This document shows positions 1-11,919 of a stretch of DNA of 64,000 bases, piece after piece. This DNA is from Siphonodentalium dalli (lineage: Eukaryota; Mollusca; Scaphopoda; Gadilida; Siphonodentaliidae): positions 200,284,052 through 200,348,051 of the forward strand of contig CP136067.1 of NCBI GenBank assembly GCA_032622095.1, in the 5' to 3' direction. Position numbers and translations under genes: made by a program. Within the stretch, counting starts at the first letter, position 1. Each line of letters starts with the position of its first letter. The notes below the pieces were generated by a model. It made no database searches and was not told the origin of the DNA. It saw nothing but the letters and a program-made list of their open reading frames with translations.

Positions 1-321
1 ACAGTGGATCAGTATGATAATTATACCCCCTTCAATCATTCTAATTGCTCTCTTTATGGCAGTTTTTTATGCGTCAGTTACTTGTTCGATTCTGATTCCA
101 TATAAAATAATACTTCTATCATCATCGTTATGGGATTTCTTTGCTGCGTTAAAATCATGTATTTGGTTTTAGAAGCATTCAGTATTAATTTTTATTGGCT
201 CTACAACATTCTTGAATAGACTGTAAAGCTTTGTTTGATATGTTATAGAGTTGAGTTATATTTTTGTCTGAGATATAAACAAATGCTAACATGTTCTCAA
301 GTGTAGAATTTGGCATATCTT

Positions 322-910
322 TCACATACTGTAAAATAAAATAGGTCCCAGTATGTATCCATGATGAACTGTTTTAATTCTCGATGGCGTTGAATTTTTC
401 CCACAATAATGTAGATAGTGTTTCCTGTTCCCAAGGTAGCTTTTAAAGAATCGAATTCCATAATGTTCTAATTTTATAAAGAGCGTGTCGTGGTCCATCA
501 TATCAAATGCTTTGGAAAAATCTAGTGTATTATCTTTAGTCTTTTTGTCATTACTGTTGCCAATCGCGTTCTTTAGTCTCATTATTGGTTGAGATGTAGA
601 TCTGTTTTTTTCGAAAACCATACTGATGTGCATATAATATATCTTTAGTTTCCAAAAAGCTCAATAGTCGTTTGCACGCTATTTTCTCGATAAGTTCAGA
701 AAATATGGGCAGCAGGCTAATTGGTCTATAGTTTTTTATATTAGTTTTGTCGCCAGATCTATACACCGGAATAAACTTGGCTATTTTCATCTCATCTGAA
801 AATACTCCCTGACAAAGGCAAAGATTAATAACGTGAGTCATCGGTTCTGAGAGTAACGGCATGATAAATTTCATAGTTTTCATCGAATACCCATTATGGT
901 CTGTGCTCAT
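322..910 (-). pseudogene. LINE reverse transcriptase domain, broken
   Basis: Two overlapping minus-strand fragments. 910-551 holds the fingers and palm start (KIAKFIPVYRSGD, NYRPISLLPIFSELIEKIAC, HQYGFRK). 633-322 holds DFSKAFDMMDHDTLFIKLEH with the first catalytic Asp, then SYLGNRKHYLHY and an eroded GxxQGxILGPxLF box read as HHGYILGPILF. The (Y/F)ADD region below 322 can only be traced as broken remnants. Frameshifts and stops make it non-functional. Confidence 0.8.
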
Positions 911-1575
911 TTATTTAACATAGTCTTGGTGACGTTCATGAGTTCATATGCATCAGTTGGGTGCAAGAACAATGAATCAGGATTAGGATCTCTCAGGTAC
1001 TTAACAAAGGAGGTAGTCGTTGATTGGCAAGTTATTAATAATTCAGTTGCCACATTGGAGAAGTAAGAGTTGAACTCGTCTGCTACATCTTGGGGTTTTT
1101 ATAGTTCCTTTCCTTCGGAGGTTATAAACCTTTTACTAATCTCGTTCCTTGTTGTTCTTAAAAGTACCTTATTCATTATGTTCCATGTACCTTTCATATT
1201 TTGTTTGTTTTCCTCTAGTATTTCATCGTAATATAGTTGTTTTACTTAATCTTCTAATTTTTTGGAATATGTTGGCGTACATTGATTTATTTAGTGCTGT
1301 AGATTATTGATTTTCTTTCTCAGTAGTTTGTTTTTCTTTTCTGATGAAATTAATAAGCCTCTGGTCATCCAAGGATGTTTCTTGGTTTTGTTATTACTCG
1401 ATTGTATTAGTTGTATGGGGAATGAGGTTTCATATGCAGCTGGGACTAATTCAGAGAATTTTCCATAAGCATCATTTGGATTATTTGAAGAGTATATACT
1501 GTTAAATGTGCAGTTGGAAAGTAAAGTTTTAAATTTTTCCAAAGTTTCGCAAGAAAAAAATCGTCTTTTAAGCGG

Positions 1576-2110
1576 CTACTTAACTCTCAGTGTTACTTTA
1601 TCACCATGTTCACAATAGAAAATACCAAAGTGGTAAGATAAGTCTGCTACTATGATGCCACTGGAAAAGTTGGATGCACTTTTCACATTTACATGGTCAA
1701 TGATAGTAGTTGTATATTCTGTAACCATAGTTGGCTTGGTAATAGTTGGTAAAAATCCTTGCGAAAATAAAGTTTCGATGAATATGTTCATTGTGTTTCG
1801 AAAGATCAATGTTAAAATCCCCCAAAATAAGTTTGCGTGTGTTCATAATTCATTATTTTCATTAGATCAAGAAGTTTTGAGTTAAATTCATCATTTACTG
1901 CCCGGTGAGGGTATTTGGTCTGTACATAACTCCCACTGTGTACGGTTGTTCCCCTTTCATTTTTATCTCAATGAATAGTGATTCAAACACATGTGGTATA
2001 AATATTGTGAGGTCATCTCGTATGGTATATGCGAGGCTTTCTTTGACATGAGACCGACACCGCCATGGCTATCACCACCGTCTGCTCTCGTTTTGGTTAA
2101 AGGTGAGTGA
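1576..2110 (-). pseudogene. LINE apurinic-type endonuclease domain, broken
   Basis: The N-terminal part, read from 2110 downward, gives NGYHSPLTKTRADGG and then GGVGLMSK, the usual KxRxxGGGVGLYV stretch of LINE endonucleases. The C-terminal part (1809-1576) gives TTIIDHVNVKSASNFSSGII followed by ADLSYHFGIF, the family's IDHI...SGI..SDHxPIF region. The expected SDH reads as SYH, so a catalytic residue is lost. The two parts are in different frames. Confidence 0.75.
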
Positions 2111-2164
2111 TATCCGTTAAGGTGATAACTGACATTGTCTTGAATTTTGAATAGTTTAGATACT

Positions 2165-2222
2165 CCATGAATTCCGTTACTAGTTCCCAGTTCCTAGTTT
2201 CCAGTTCCTAGTTCCCAGTTAT
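2165..2222. repeat. Short CAGTTCCTAGTTCC direct repeats
   Basis: About five imperfect copies of a 10-bp unit (AGTTCCTAGT/AGTTCCCAGT) in a row, at the border between the LINE fragment and the next tandem array. Confidence 0.7.
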
Positions 2223-2239
2223 CAAAATATGATAATAAT

Positions 2240-2905
2240 CGTTACTAAATCGCCTATGTATGCATAACCACAGCAGTTACGGGGGCATCCTTTCGGTTTC
2301 TTCTTGTGCCACCACTAGTCCATCTAGATATCACAAAATAGGTCACATACGCCCGTACAGCTGTTAAACAATTGGGTGTAAGTCGTGCGTTGGGTAAAAT
2401 AGGCCATTTTCGTTGCTAAATTCCATGTATGCATAACCACAGCAGCCACTGGGCTATCCTTGCGGATTCTTCTTGTGCCACTTCTAGTCCATCTATAAAT
2501 CCCAAACTAGGTCAAATACGCCCGTACAGCCGTTCAAAAATTGGGCGTAAGTCGTTCGGTCAAAATAATGAAAAAAGGACATTTTTCGTTGCCAAATGGC
2601 CAGCGTAGCCATAACCATATCAGCCACGAGGCCATTCTTGTTGATTCGTTTTATGACGCCACTAGTCCATCTAAAAATCACAAATTAGGTCACAAACCTG
2701 TGCAGCTGTTCAAACATTGGGCGTAAGTCGTGCGGGGGGGTAAAATAGGCCATTTTTCGTTGCTTAATTCCCTATGTATGCATAACCACAGCAGCCACGG
2801 GGCTATGCTTTTGGATTCTTCTTGTGCCACCACTATTCCATCTAGAAATAACAAAATATGTCACATACGCCCGTCCAGCTGTTAAATAAATTGGGAAGAG
2901 GCTAT
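2240..2905. repeat. About 172-bp tandem repeat, 4 copies
   Basis: The landmark GCATAACCACAGCAG (third copy diverged) recurs at 2262, 2431, 2608 and 2780, a spacing of 169-177 bp. Each unit also carries CTTCTTGTGCCACCACTAGT, TCACATACGCCCGT and a TTGGGCGTAAGTCGTGCG block. Short ORFs inside it are incidental. Confidence 0.9.
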
Positions 2906-3300
2906 GCTTTCGGATGATTTATAATATGTATTGTTTAATTACGCAAAACGCGAGAAACTTAAGTTTATATCTCTGTACTTGTTCCCGTTACTCGGATAAA
3001 TGTACGTTTTGCTAATTTCCCATTTACCGCTCGTCGTTCCTGGCCAATTGTACGCTTAATTCCCACAAATAGCGTGTAAATGCTTTCGAATGATGTATAA
3101 TTTGTATTGTTTCATTGCTTAAAACAAGAGAAAATTGAGCTTATATATCTCCTGTTCCTGTTACTCGAAATAGTGACTGTTACTCGGAAGCTGTTCCTGT
3201 TCCTGGTTCCGTTCCTGTTACTCGAAATAGTCAATCCCGGTTTATAGTTTCCACACGAGTCACCAAAGCTGGGATCGACGACACTGTTGATAATTGTAAA
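2905..3300. repeat. Imperfect duplication with CTGTTCCTGTT runs
   Basis: A block starting TTTCGGATGATTTATAATATG (about 2908) is echoed by TTTCGAATGATGTATAATTTG (about 3083), about 175 bp apart, followed by short GTTCCTGTTACTCG direct repeats. No gene seen. Confidence 0.6.
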
Positions 3301-3324
3301 TTTTCGCGCAATGTTGTGTAAGGT

Positions 3325-5990
3325 GTGTCATTGCATTATGTGGGCGCCGCTGCACCTGTCTAATACTACCCGATACTATAATCTCATGTCGCTGCATTGC
3401 GTGCGATCCGCTGCACCTGTCTAATACCACCCGATACTATAATACCGTGTCATTGTATTGTGTGTGCGCCGCTGCACCTATCAAATACCACCCGATACTA
3501 TAATCTCGCGTCATTGGATTGCGTGGGCGCCGCTGCACCTGTCTAATACTACCCGATACTATAATCTCGTGTCATTGTATTGTGTGGGCGCCGCTGCACC
3601 TGTATAATACCACCCGATACTATAATCTCGTGTCAATGCATTGTGTGGGCGCCGCTGCACCTGTATAATACCACCCGATACTATAATCTCGTGTCATTGT
3701 ATTGTGCGGGCGACGCTGTAACTGTATAATACCACCCATACTATAATATCGTGTCATTGCATTGTGTGGGAGCCGGTGCACCTGTCTAATACCACCCGAT
3801 ACTATAATCTCGTGTCATTGCATTGTGAGGGCGCCGCTGCGCCTGTCTAATACCACCCGATACTATAATCTCGTGTCATTGTATTGTGCGGGCGACGCAG
3901 TAACTGTCTAATACCAGTCGATACTATAATATCGTGTCATTGTATTGTGTTGGCGCCGCTGCACCTGTCTAATACCACCGGTACTATAATATCGTGTCAT
4001 TTCATTTTATGGGCGCCGGTGCACCTGTCTAATACCACCTGATACTGTAATCTCGTATCATTTCATTGGGTGGGCACCGCTGCACCTGTCTAGTACCAAT
4101 TGATACTATAAGCTCGAGTCAAATGCATTGTGTGGGAGCCAGTGCACCTGTCTAATACCACCCGATACTATAATATCGTGTCATTTCATTGTGCGGTCGC
4201 CGCTGTACCTGTATAATACCACCCGATACTATAATCTCGTATCATTGTATTGTGTGTGAGCCGCTGCACCTGTCTAGTACCACCCGATACTATAATCTCA
4301 TGTCATTGCATTGTGAGGGCGCCGCTGTACCTGTCTAATACGACTCGATACTATAATATCGTGTCATTTCATTGTGCGGTCGCCGCAGCACCTGTTAATA
4401 CCACCCGATACTATAATATCGTGTCATTGCATTGTGTGGGAGCCGGTGCACCTGTATAATAACACCCGATACTATAATATCGTGTCATTGCATTGTGCGG
4501 TCGCCGCAGCACCTGTTTAATACCACCCGATACTATAATATCGTGTCATTTCATTGTGCGGTCCCCGATACTATAATCTCGTATCATTGTATTGGGTGTG
4601 AGCCGCTGCACCTGTCTAGTACCACTTGATACTATAATCTCATGTCATTGCATTGTGAGGGCGCCGCTATACCTGTCTAATACGACTCGATACTATAATA
4701 TCGTGTCATTTCATTGTGCGGTCGCCGCAGCACCTGTTAATACCACCCGATACTATAATATCGTGTCATTGCATTGTGTGGGAGCCGGTGCACCTGTATA
4801 ATAACACCCGATACTATAATATCGTGTCATTGCATTGTGCGGTCGCCGCAGCACCTGTTTAATACCACCCGATACTATAATATCGTGTCATTGCATTGTG
4901 TGGGAGCCGGTGCACCTGTATAATAACACCCGATACTATAATCTCGTGTCATTACATTGTGCGGTCGCCGTAGCACCTGTTTAATACCACTCGATACTAT
5001 AATCTCATGTCATTGCATTGTGAGGGCGCCGCTGCACCTATCAAATACCACCAGATACTATAATCTCGTGTCATTGCATTGTGAGGGCGCCGCTGCGCCT
5101 GTCTAATACCACCCGATACTATAATCTCGTGTCATTGTATTGTGCGGGCGACGCAGTAACTGTCTAATACCACTCGATACTATAATATCGTGTCATTGTA
5201 TTGTGTTGGCGCCGCTGCACCTGTCTAATACCACCCGATACTATAATCTCGTGTCATTTCATTTTATGGGCGCCGGTGCACCTGTCTAATACCACCTGAT
5301 ACTGTAATCTCGTATCATTGCATTGTATGGGTACCGCTGCACCTGTCTAGTACCAATTGATACTATAAGCTCGAGTCAAATGCATTGTGTGGGAGCCAGT
5401 GCACCTGTCTAATACCACCCGATACTATAATACCGTGTCATTGTATTGTGTGTGCGCCGCGGCACCTATCAAATACCACCCGATACTATAATCTCGCGTC
5501 ATTGGATTGCGTGGGCGCCGCTGCACCTGTCTAATACTACCCGATAATATAATCTCGTGTCATTGCATTGTGTGGGAGCCGCTACACATGTCTAATACCA
5601 CTCGATACTATAATCTCGTGTCATTGCATTGTGAGGGAGCCGGTGCACCTGTCTAATACCACCCATACTATAATATCGTATCATTTCATTGTGGTCGCCG
5701 ATGCACCTGTATTATACCACCCGATAATCATACTATAATATCGTGTCAATGCATTATGTGGGCGCCGCTGTACCTGTCTAATACCACTCGATACTATAAT
5801 CTCGTGTCATAGCATTGTGAGGGCGCCGCTGCACCTATCTAATACCACCAGATACTATAATATCGTATCATTGCATTGTGAGGGCGCCGCAGCACCTGTT
5901 TAATACCACCCGATACTATAATCTCGAGTCATTGCATTGTGTGGGAGCCGCTGCACCTGTCTAATACCACCCATACTATAATCTCGAGGA
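3325..5990. repeat. 61-bp satellite array, about 43 copies
   Basis: The unit contains GTGTCATTGCATTGTG, GGCGCCGCTGCACCTGT and ACCACCCGATACTATAATCT. Copies differ by a few bases. Higher-order structure is visible: 4250-4591 is repeated nearly exactly at 4592-4933, and a block near 3815-4160 reappears about 1257 bp later at 5070-5420. The short ORFs here are by-products of the repeat. Confidence 0.95.
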
Positions 5991-6840
5991 CTTAGGATCA
6001 TCATGGAAATGCATATATATATAATTGGTGAAAATTGGCCAGTATACAAATTCGTATCAAATTTAGTACCCCGTCTTCTCACCCAAACGGCACCAATCTG
6101 GCGCATCTAAACTACACGATTAGATTCCTCGTATCACAGAGAAGAGTATGTATCAGTCTGGTGGAAATCGGCGCTAAACATATTGTTTAGAACTTTTTTG
6201 TGTCCCTCTCACCCTCTATGCATCCCGGAATCGAATGGCCCCATTTGTGACATCCTTAAACCACACAATTAGACTCCTGATATATTATTTATATGACGTC
6301 TTTAAATCACACGATTAGACTCCTCATATTATGGATAAGAATGTGTATCAATTTGGTGGAAATTGGCGCAAAAAATATTGTGTATCAATTTTGGTGCCCC
6401 TCTCCCTTTCAGTGCACCGCTGAAACGAATGACGCAACTGTTGACAGATTTAAGCCACATCATTAGACTCCCCATACCACGGGGGTGATATTGTATAAGT
6501 ATAAATTTAGTATCCACCCCCCCCCCCCAATCTTTCAACCAAAACGACACCAATTTGGCGTCATTAATTCACACAATTAGATTCCTTGTATCCTGGAGAA
6601 GAATATATATCAATTTGGTGTAAATCGGCGCTAAAATTAGTTTAATCAATTTCGGTGCCCCTATCCCCTTCCGTGCACCCCTGTCTCGAACGGCGCCACT
6701 TTTGACATATTTAAAACTCACAATTAGATTCCTCATAGCATGGGGGTGATTATCTATAAGTTTCGTTGCAATCGGCGACAAATTTTTTTTCTGCCTCTCC
6801 CCCTTTTTTGCCCCTGAAAACAACGGCATAACTTTAGAAA
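5990..6840. repeat. Degenerate tandem repeat of about 150 bp
   Basis: A landmark CACAATTAGATTCCTCGTAT and variants occurs near 6115, 6266, 6310, 6458, 6571 and 6719. Several intervals are close to 148-151 bp; the 44-bp step suggests a deletion. Units also share AATTTGGTGGAAATTGGCGC and TCGGTGCCCCTCTCCC. A poly-C run lies near 6518. Confidence 0.7.
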
Positions 6841-7004
6841 AATCTAACCCGCACTATTATCTTTCTCGTAAAAAGTTACCCCTAGTAGACCCCTTTGGTG
6901 CCATCTAGATGGTCCCCTGTGAATTTCTATAGAACACCGATAGACAGACAGGCATTTGCAAATATAGATATAGATGATAGCACTAATTCCATGTTGTGAT
7001 ATCT

Positions 7005-7720
7005 TCAAATAATTTTCTGATATCACTAATTCCCCAACATTTCATTATATCACAAAATCGAATTATTGATAACACTAAATACTTACTGTTTTGTGATATC
7101 TATAATTCAATTTTGTGGTATCCAAAATGAATTTATTATGATATCACAAATTGGAATTAGTGATATCTTAAATTCAGTTTGTGATATACGATATTTAATG
7201 ACATGATATACTCGATTTTGTGATATCATATATTCTTTTAATGATATCACAACATGAATTATTGATATGACAAAATAGGTAATAAATAGAAGAACGGCGT
7301 CCGTGAGTCCGTGAATTAGTGATATTATACAATCGAATATGTGATCTATAATAACTAGTTTTTATTGATATCACAAAATGAATATAAGATATCATCAATT
7401 CGAATTAGTGATATCAAAATTAATTTAAGATTTCATAAAATCGATTATATGATATAAAAAAATAAAATCATTTAGCGATATCAATAAGTCGATTTTGTGA
7501 TATCATAATTCATTTTATGATATCAATAAATATGTTATGATGTCACTAAATGCACAATTTCGAATACGTGATATCACAAAATGAATAATTCATATCATAA
7601 AATCGAATATGTGATATCACTAAATGCTTACAGTTTTATGATATCATATATTCGATTTTGTGATATCTTAATTTGGATATCACAAAAAAAATTATTGACA
7701 TCACAAAATAGGAAATAAAT
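7005..7720. repeat. AT-rich block of GATATC palindromes
   Basis: About 18 GATATC sites, mostly as (A/G)TGATATCAC or ATGATATCA, in some 715 bp. They are spaced irregularly and joined by AATTCGAATTAGTG-like linkers. Two related sequences (AGAAGAACGGCGTCC near 7288 and AGAAGAACTGCGCCC near 7722) suggest an internal duplication. No coding potential seen. Confidence 0.85.
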
Positions 7721-7744
7721 AGAAGAACTGCGCCCCATACAAGT

Positions 7745-7900
7745 CATTACCTGTGGATAAGATAAGATAAGATAAGTTTATTGACAATTACACCCACACG
7801 GGCGGATATCACAACACAAAAAACAATAGATATATAATATATGATACAATAACTATACAGAATTCAGAATTAGAATGAAAAAATTATCATGTTTGTTGTT
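7745..7900 (-). mobile_element. 3' end of a LINE or SINE with (TTATC)n tail
   Basis: On the minus strand the sequence reads TGTCAATAAACTTATC followed by repeated TTATC. This combines an AATAAA signal with a 5-bp tail, the usual 3' end of many invertebrate CR1-type LINEs and their SINEs. The upstream limit is unclear; no ORF belongs to it here. Confidence 0.6.
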
Positions 7901-8425
7901 CAAAATCTGGTGTTTCACCTCTTTTGTGGAAAAAGAGACGGACCATGTTACATATGATATTGCGCGTTTCTGTTTTATCATTTCGCAGTATGAAAATGAA
8001 TTTTTTTTTATTTCATCGAAAAAAAAAACGGAGAAGACACTTTAAAATAAAATGTTCCTCGGTTTCCGTCTCCAATCCACACTTTCTGCATATTCTCTTG
8101 TCTACAGATATATATGTTTAATCTTCCAACCAAGATATATGGTACGAAGAACAAAAACAAACAAAAACGGAAGGACAATAAACAATACCTATCCTTAGTC
8201 ATGCTCGGAGAAGTCGAGTCTCGATTATTATTGCTGCGTTGTGCTTTGGGGGGGGGGGGGGGTAGTGGAATAGACGAAATTATTGGCCCTGGCTAAATTT
8301 GACAATTTGATTAGTCTTTTTTCGCTTATCGGCGCATGGCATATGATTTAACAGGAATCTTCGGTTGTGGTGTTGCACATTCTTTCAAACAAATCGCCGT
8401 TGTTTTATCAAAGTACGTTGCGAGT
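7900..8425. other. No gene seen; contains a 16-18 nt poly-G run
   Basis: AT-rich unique-looking sequence. A poly-G tract sits near 8249-8266. Short ORFs are low-complexity and have no recognisable domain. Confidence 0.6.
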
Positions 8426-9185
8426 AGAGTTATCACCCTTCCTCATCTGTTACTTGTTTAGTATAGTTATCACACTTCCACGTCTGTTACGTGTTTAGTA
8501 TAGTTATCACCCTCACCGCTGTTACTTGTTTAGTAGAGTTATCACCATTCCACCTCTGTTACTTGTTTAGTAGAGTTATCACCCCACCGCTGTTACTTGT
8601 TTAGTAGAGTTATCACCCTTCCACTTCTGTTACTTGTTTAGTAGAGTTATCACACTTCCACTTCTGTTACGTATTTAGTAGAGTTATCACCCTCACCGCT
8701 GTTACTTGTTTAGTAGAGTTATCACCCTTCCGCCTCTGTTACTTGTTTAGTAGAGTTATCACCCTTCCACCTCTGTTACTTGTTTATTAGAGTTATCACC
8801 CCACCTCTGTTACTTGTTTAGTAGAGTTATCACCCTTCCACCTCTGTTACTTGTTTAGTAGAGTTATCACCCCACCGCTGTTACTTGTTTAGTAGAGTTA
8901 TCACCCTTCCACTTCTGTTACTTGTTTAGTAGAGTTATCACACTTCCACTTCTGTTACGTATTTAGTAGAGTTATCACCCTCACCGCTGTTACTTGTTTA
9001 GTAGAGTTATCACCCTTCCACCTCTGTTACTTGTTTAGTAGAGTTATCACCCTTCCACCTCTGTTACTTGTTTAGTAGAGTTATCACCCGTCCACGTCTG
9101 TTACGTGTTTAGTAGAATTATCACCCCACCTCTGTTACTTGTTTAGTAGAGTTATCACCCTTCCACCTCTTTTACTTGTTTAGTT
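8425..9185. repeat. 37-bp minisatellite, about 20 copies
   Basis: The unit is GTTACTTGTTTAGTAGAGTT plus ATCACCCTTCCACCTCT; some copies are 3-4 bp shorter (ATCACCCCACCGCT). A longer pattern of long and short variants repeats within the array (compare 8550-8720 with 8850-9020). Confidence 0.95.
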
Positions 9186-9189
9186 GCAG

Positions 9190-10550
9190 TGCAAAAATTG
9201 TGACATGACAGAGCGTCAGATTGTCACGCTGAAGGCTAATTCTGGTGAGATGCATGAGAAACATTCAGTGATAAGCCGTATATAGTTGATGTAATAATTT
9301 GAAGGATTAGGTGTTTTAACGGAATTATGAGTTGAAACCAATATATTCTATATTCTATAATTACAATCATGGGTATATAATATATGATCTTGAGCGCGTT
9401 ACCATTTCTGACATTGGTTTTCTTGTTACAGTATACTGTAGGTCCGTATCGGGTGTGTGATACACGCTATGAGATATGTGCATCGAATGCCATTACAGTT
9501 CAGCAATATATCCCATCCGATTTGACACCACAAAACCACCCCCTATACGTTTTCTATATAAGAAATTAATTATATCGGACACTAGTCACGTAGCACTCTT
9601 TAATACACATGTCTTCCAGTTGGTACTGATTATTCTGTAATCACTGTCGTCTCCCATTGTCAGCAATATTACCCTCAAATATATTTTGGTGAACAGTTTT
9701 GAGTCAATTAATTGGTTTTGATGGCCATATGTCGACTTTATATGAAGGAAGTTTTGATACGTTTTGTGTTTTTGTTACTGAATGTTCAGACACCCATGAT
9801 TCAATCCTGAGTGGATTTTATTTTTCAGTCGCGGGAAGTAACCTGACTGCGCATGTTCACGGCAAGAACACAAATCACAAATCGATGCGTATACTTGGTT
9901 AAGCTATGCACACATACCTGCGTAAATCGCATCCGATTTACCTATATATGCGTAAGTCGCATCCGTTTTCGTCGACTACCAACATATTATTCGCAATTGA
10001 GCAGGACACATACCTGCGACAACGATTATTTGATACGACAATCGGATGCGAATAACTCATATTACCAACATATTACCATGCGTCATCGCATAGCATTTTC
10101 GTATCCGAATAATAAAGAAATTCCTATTATGAGTAATATTGGGCATGCCTCTCACTGCTCATCAGCAACCACAGATGCAACAGCAACCGAAGATGCAGTG
10201 CGGTTTCGACTCACAACCAACACCACATTCGCCATATAATAGTAACCACCACGGGTGCTTAGACCTAAGGCATGTGAATGACGTCATATATTTTTTTCTA
10301 TATCCATCAGTGATTTTTCAAGATCGCGGGTATTTTGGAGAAATTGTCACGTGACTTCCGGTTAGCAACCGTATGGAGATTGCAAAAAAAACGCGGAATT
10401 GGAAATGAAGCATCGCGATAAAAATGAAAGTAACTACTTCACAACTTACGATGAATTCACATGTGATTTAAGTCTATTAATTTCATTTAGACCAATTTCG
10501 TTGGTCAGCTTAAAGGGGTACTGTACCCAAGATGTTGTTGTTGGTTTCTA
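9190..10550. other. No gene recognised, apart from a dispersed repeat
   Basis: Mostly unique-looking AT-rich sequence. A 128-aa reading frame at 9853-10239 overlaps the dispersed repeat at 9895-10062 and has no recognisable domain. CACGTGACTTCC near 10349 is an isolated E-box-like site. Confidence 0.5.
9895..10062 (+). repeat. Dispersed repeat, copy 1 (partner at 34.4 kb)
   Basis: CACACATACCTGCGTAAA, GCGTAAGTCGCATCCGTTTT, CGTCGACTACCAACATAT, ACCTGCGACAACGATTATTT and CAATCGGATGCGAATAAC occur in the same order at 34,375-34,530. GCGTAAGTCGCATCCG and CGGATGCGAATAACGC form an imperfect inverted pair, so this may be a small MITE. Confidence 0.75.
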
Positions 10551-10874
10551 TAATCCCCGAGTCGGAGAATAAGGTAACAACTTTTCCATTTTTTGAAAGT
10601 CTGTTGAGTACGAAGTATTGTTACGGATGGCAAATTTACCGGAATGCAAAAATACAAATTGTCGTTGTCGAGTAATTTTTATACATGCGGCATATATTGG
10701 CATTATCTTTATATATGGGTATATATTAAAGTATTTGGGTATTATGTAAGGACATTAAGCTAAAAAGAGGAATGGAACTCAATATATAGCCGAATCAACA
10801 GAATCACTAGTCGGCATTATTTGAATCTGACTTACGCTCTATATGAACCTAAATCGACTTACCAAATTATACAT

Positions 10875-10934
10875 TTTTATATATGCGAGTCAACCATAGG
10901 TCGCCTCGTATATATAAGAGAATGCATTGGCCTA
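10875..10934. mobile_element. GCCAATGC hairpin element, eroded copy
   Basis: The right arm CTCGTATATATAAGAGAATG followed by CATTGGC is kept; the left arm is cut to TTTTATATATGCGAG. It matches the perfect hairpin at 63,908-63,976. A second copy lies 682 bp on, at about 11,557-11,616. Confidence 0.7.
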
Positions 10935-11074
10935 AAAAAATCTTTTTTAACACTTTTTACCATTTTTCTTACATTCTTTAACAATTTTATAATTTTTTCT
11001 TACATTTGTTTTTACAATTTTTTTAATATTTTTCTACTTTCTCTGACAATTTTATCATTTTTAATATGTGTTAA

Positions 11075-11143
11075 GCCAATGCATTCTCTTATATATGCGA
11101 CGCGACCTATGGTCGACTCGCATATATAAGAGATTGCATTGGC
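11075..11143. mobile_element. GCCAATGC hairpin element
   Basis: GCCAATGCATTCTCTTATAT ATGCG at the left pairs with CGCATATATAAGAGATTGCA TTGGC at the right around a GACCTATGGTC core, giving a near-perfect stem. Duplicated at 11,757-11,825. AAAGGGTTAA lies about 25 bp to the right. Confidence 0.85.
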
Positions 11144-11756
11144 ACAGGGCCGTTCTGTTGGGTAAAGGGTTAAGGGCCAATCTACTTGTTGAGTAACATT
11201 TTGGATTCGACGCATCGAGCCTTTTCCCAACGGAATCCCCGAGTCGGAGAATAAGGTAACAACTTTTCCATTTTTTGAAAGTCTGTTGAGTACGAAGTAT
11301 TGTTACGGATGGCAAATTTACCGGAATGCAAAAATACAAATTGTCGTTGTCGAGTAATTTTTATACATGCGGCATATATTGGCATTATCTTTATATATGG
11401 GTATATATTAAAGTATTTGGGTATTATGTAAGGACATTAAGCTAAAAAGAGGAATGGAACTCAATATATAGCCGAATCAACAGAATCACTAGTCGGCATT
11501 ATTTGAATCTGACTTACGCTCTATATGAACCTAAATCGACTTACCAAATTATACATTTTTATATATGCGAGTCAACCATAGGTCGCCTCGTATATATAAG
11601 AGAATGCATTGGCCTAAAAAAATCTTTTTTAACACTTTTTACCATTTTTCTTACATTCTTTAACAATTTTATAATATTTTCTTACATTTGTTTTTACAAT
11701 TTTTATAATATTTTTCTACTTTCTCTGACAATTTTATCATTTTTAATATGTGTTAA

Positions 11757-11825
11757 GCCAATGCATTCTCTTATATATGCGACGCGACCTATGGTCGACT
11801 CGCATATATAAGAGATTGCATTGGC
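11757..11825. mobile_element. GCCAATGC hairpin element, duplicate
   Basis: Copy of the 11,075-11,143 hairpin carried by the second 682-bp unit. Confidence 0.85.
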
Positions 11826-11919
11826 ACAGGGCCGTTCTGTTGGGTAAAGGGTTAAGGGCCAATCTACTTGTTGAGTAACATTTTGGATTCGACGCATCGA
11901 GCCTTTTCCCAGCGGAATC

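Larger units (their letters stand above)
100..2130 (-). mobile_element. Degraded non-LTR retrotransposon (Jockey/CR1-like group)
   Basis: Minus-strand reading gives, in order, an endonuclease (about 2110-1576), a linker (about 1542-1291) and a reverse transcriptase (about 910-100). The fragments lie in several frames with stops between them, so this is a dead copy. Such elements copy themselves by target-primed reverse transcription. No 5' UTR, tail or target duplication could be recognised, and the left end may run out of the window. The clade call rests on general resemblance only. Confidence 0.85.
10552..11915. repeat. 682-bp tandem duplication
   Basis: Two nearly identical units, 10,552-11,233 and 11,234-11,915, both starting CCCCGAGTCGGAGAATAAGG. 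Each unit carries two copies of the GCCAATGC hairpin element and ends near AAAGGGTTAAGGGCC. The only differences noticed are single bases (for example TTTTTTAAT against TTTTATAAT). The predicted ORFs in both copies are AT-rich spacer. Confidence 0.95.

Noticed and set aside
4250-4801. Repeated 65-69 aa ORFs in the 61-bp array
   Set aside because: They follow from the satellite unit and its duplication; no domain or start context.
9853-10239. 128-aa ORF
   Set aside because: Overlaps a dispersed repeat and has biased, domain-free sequence.
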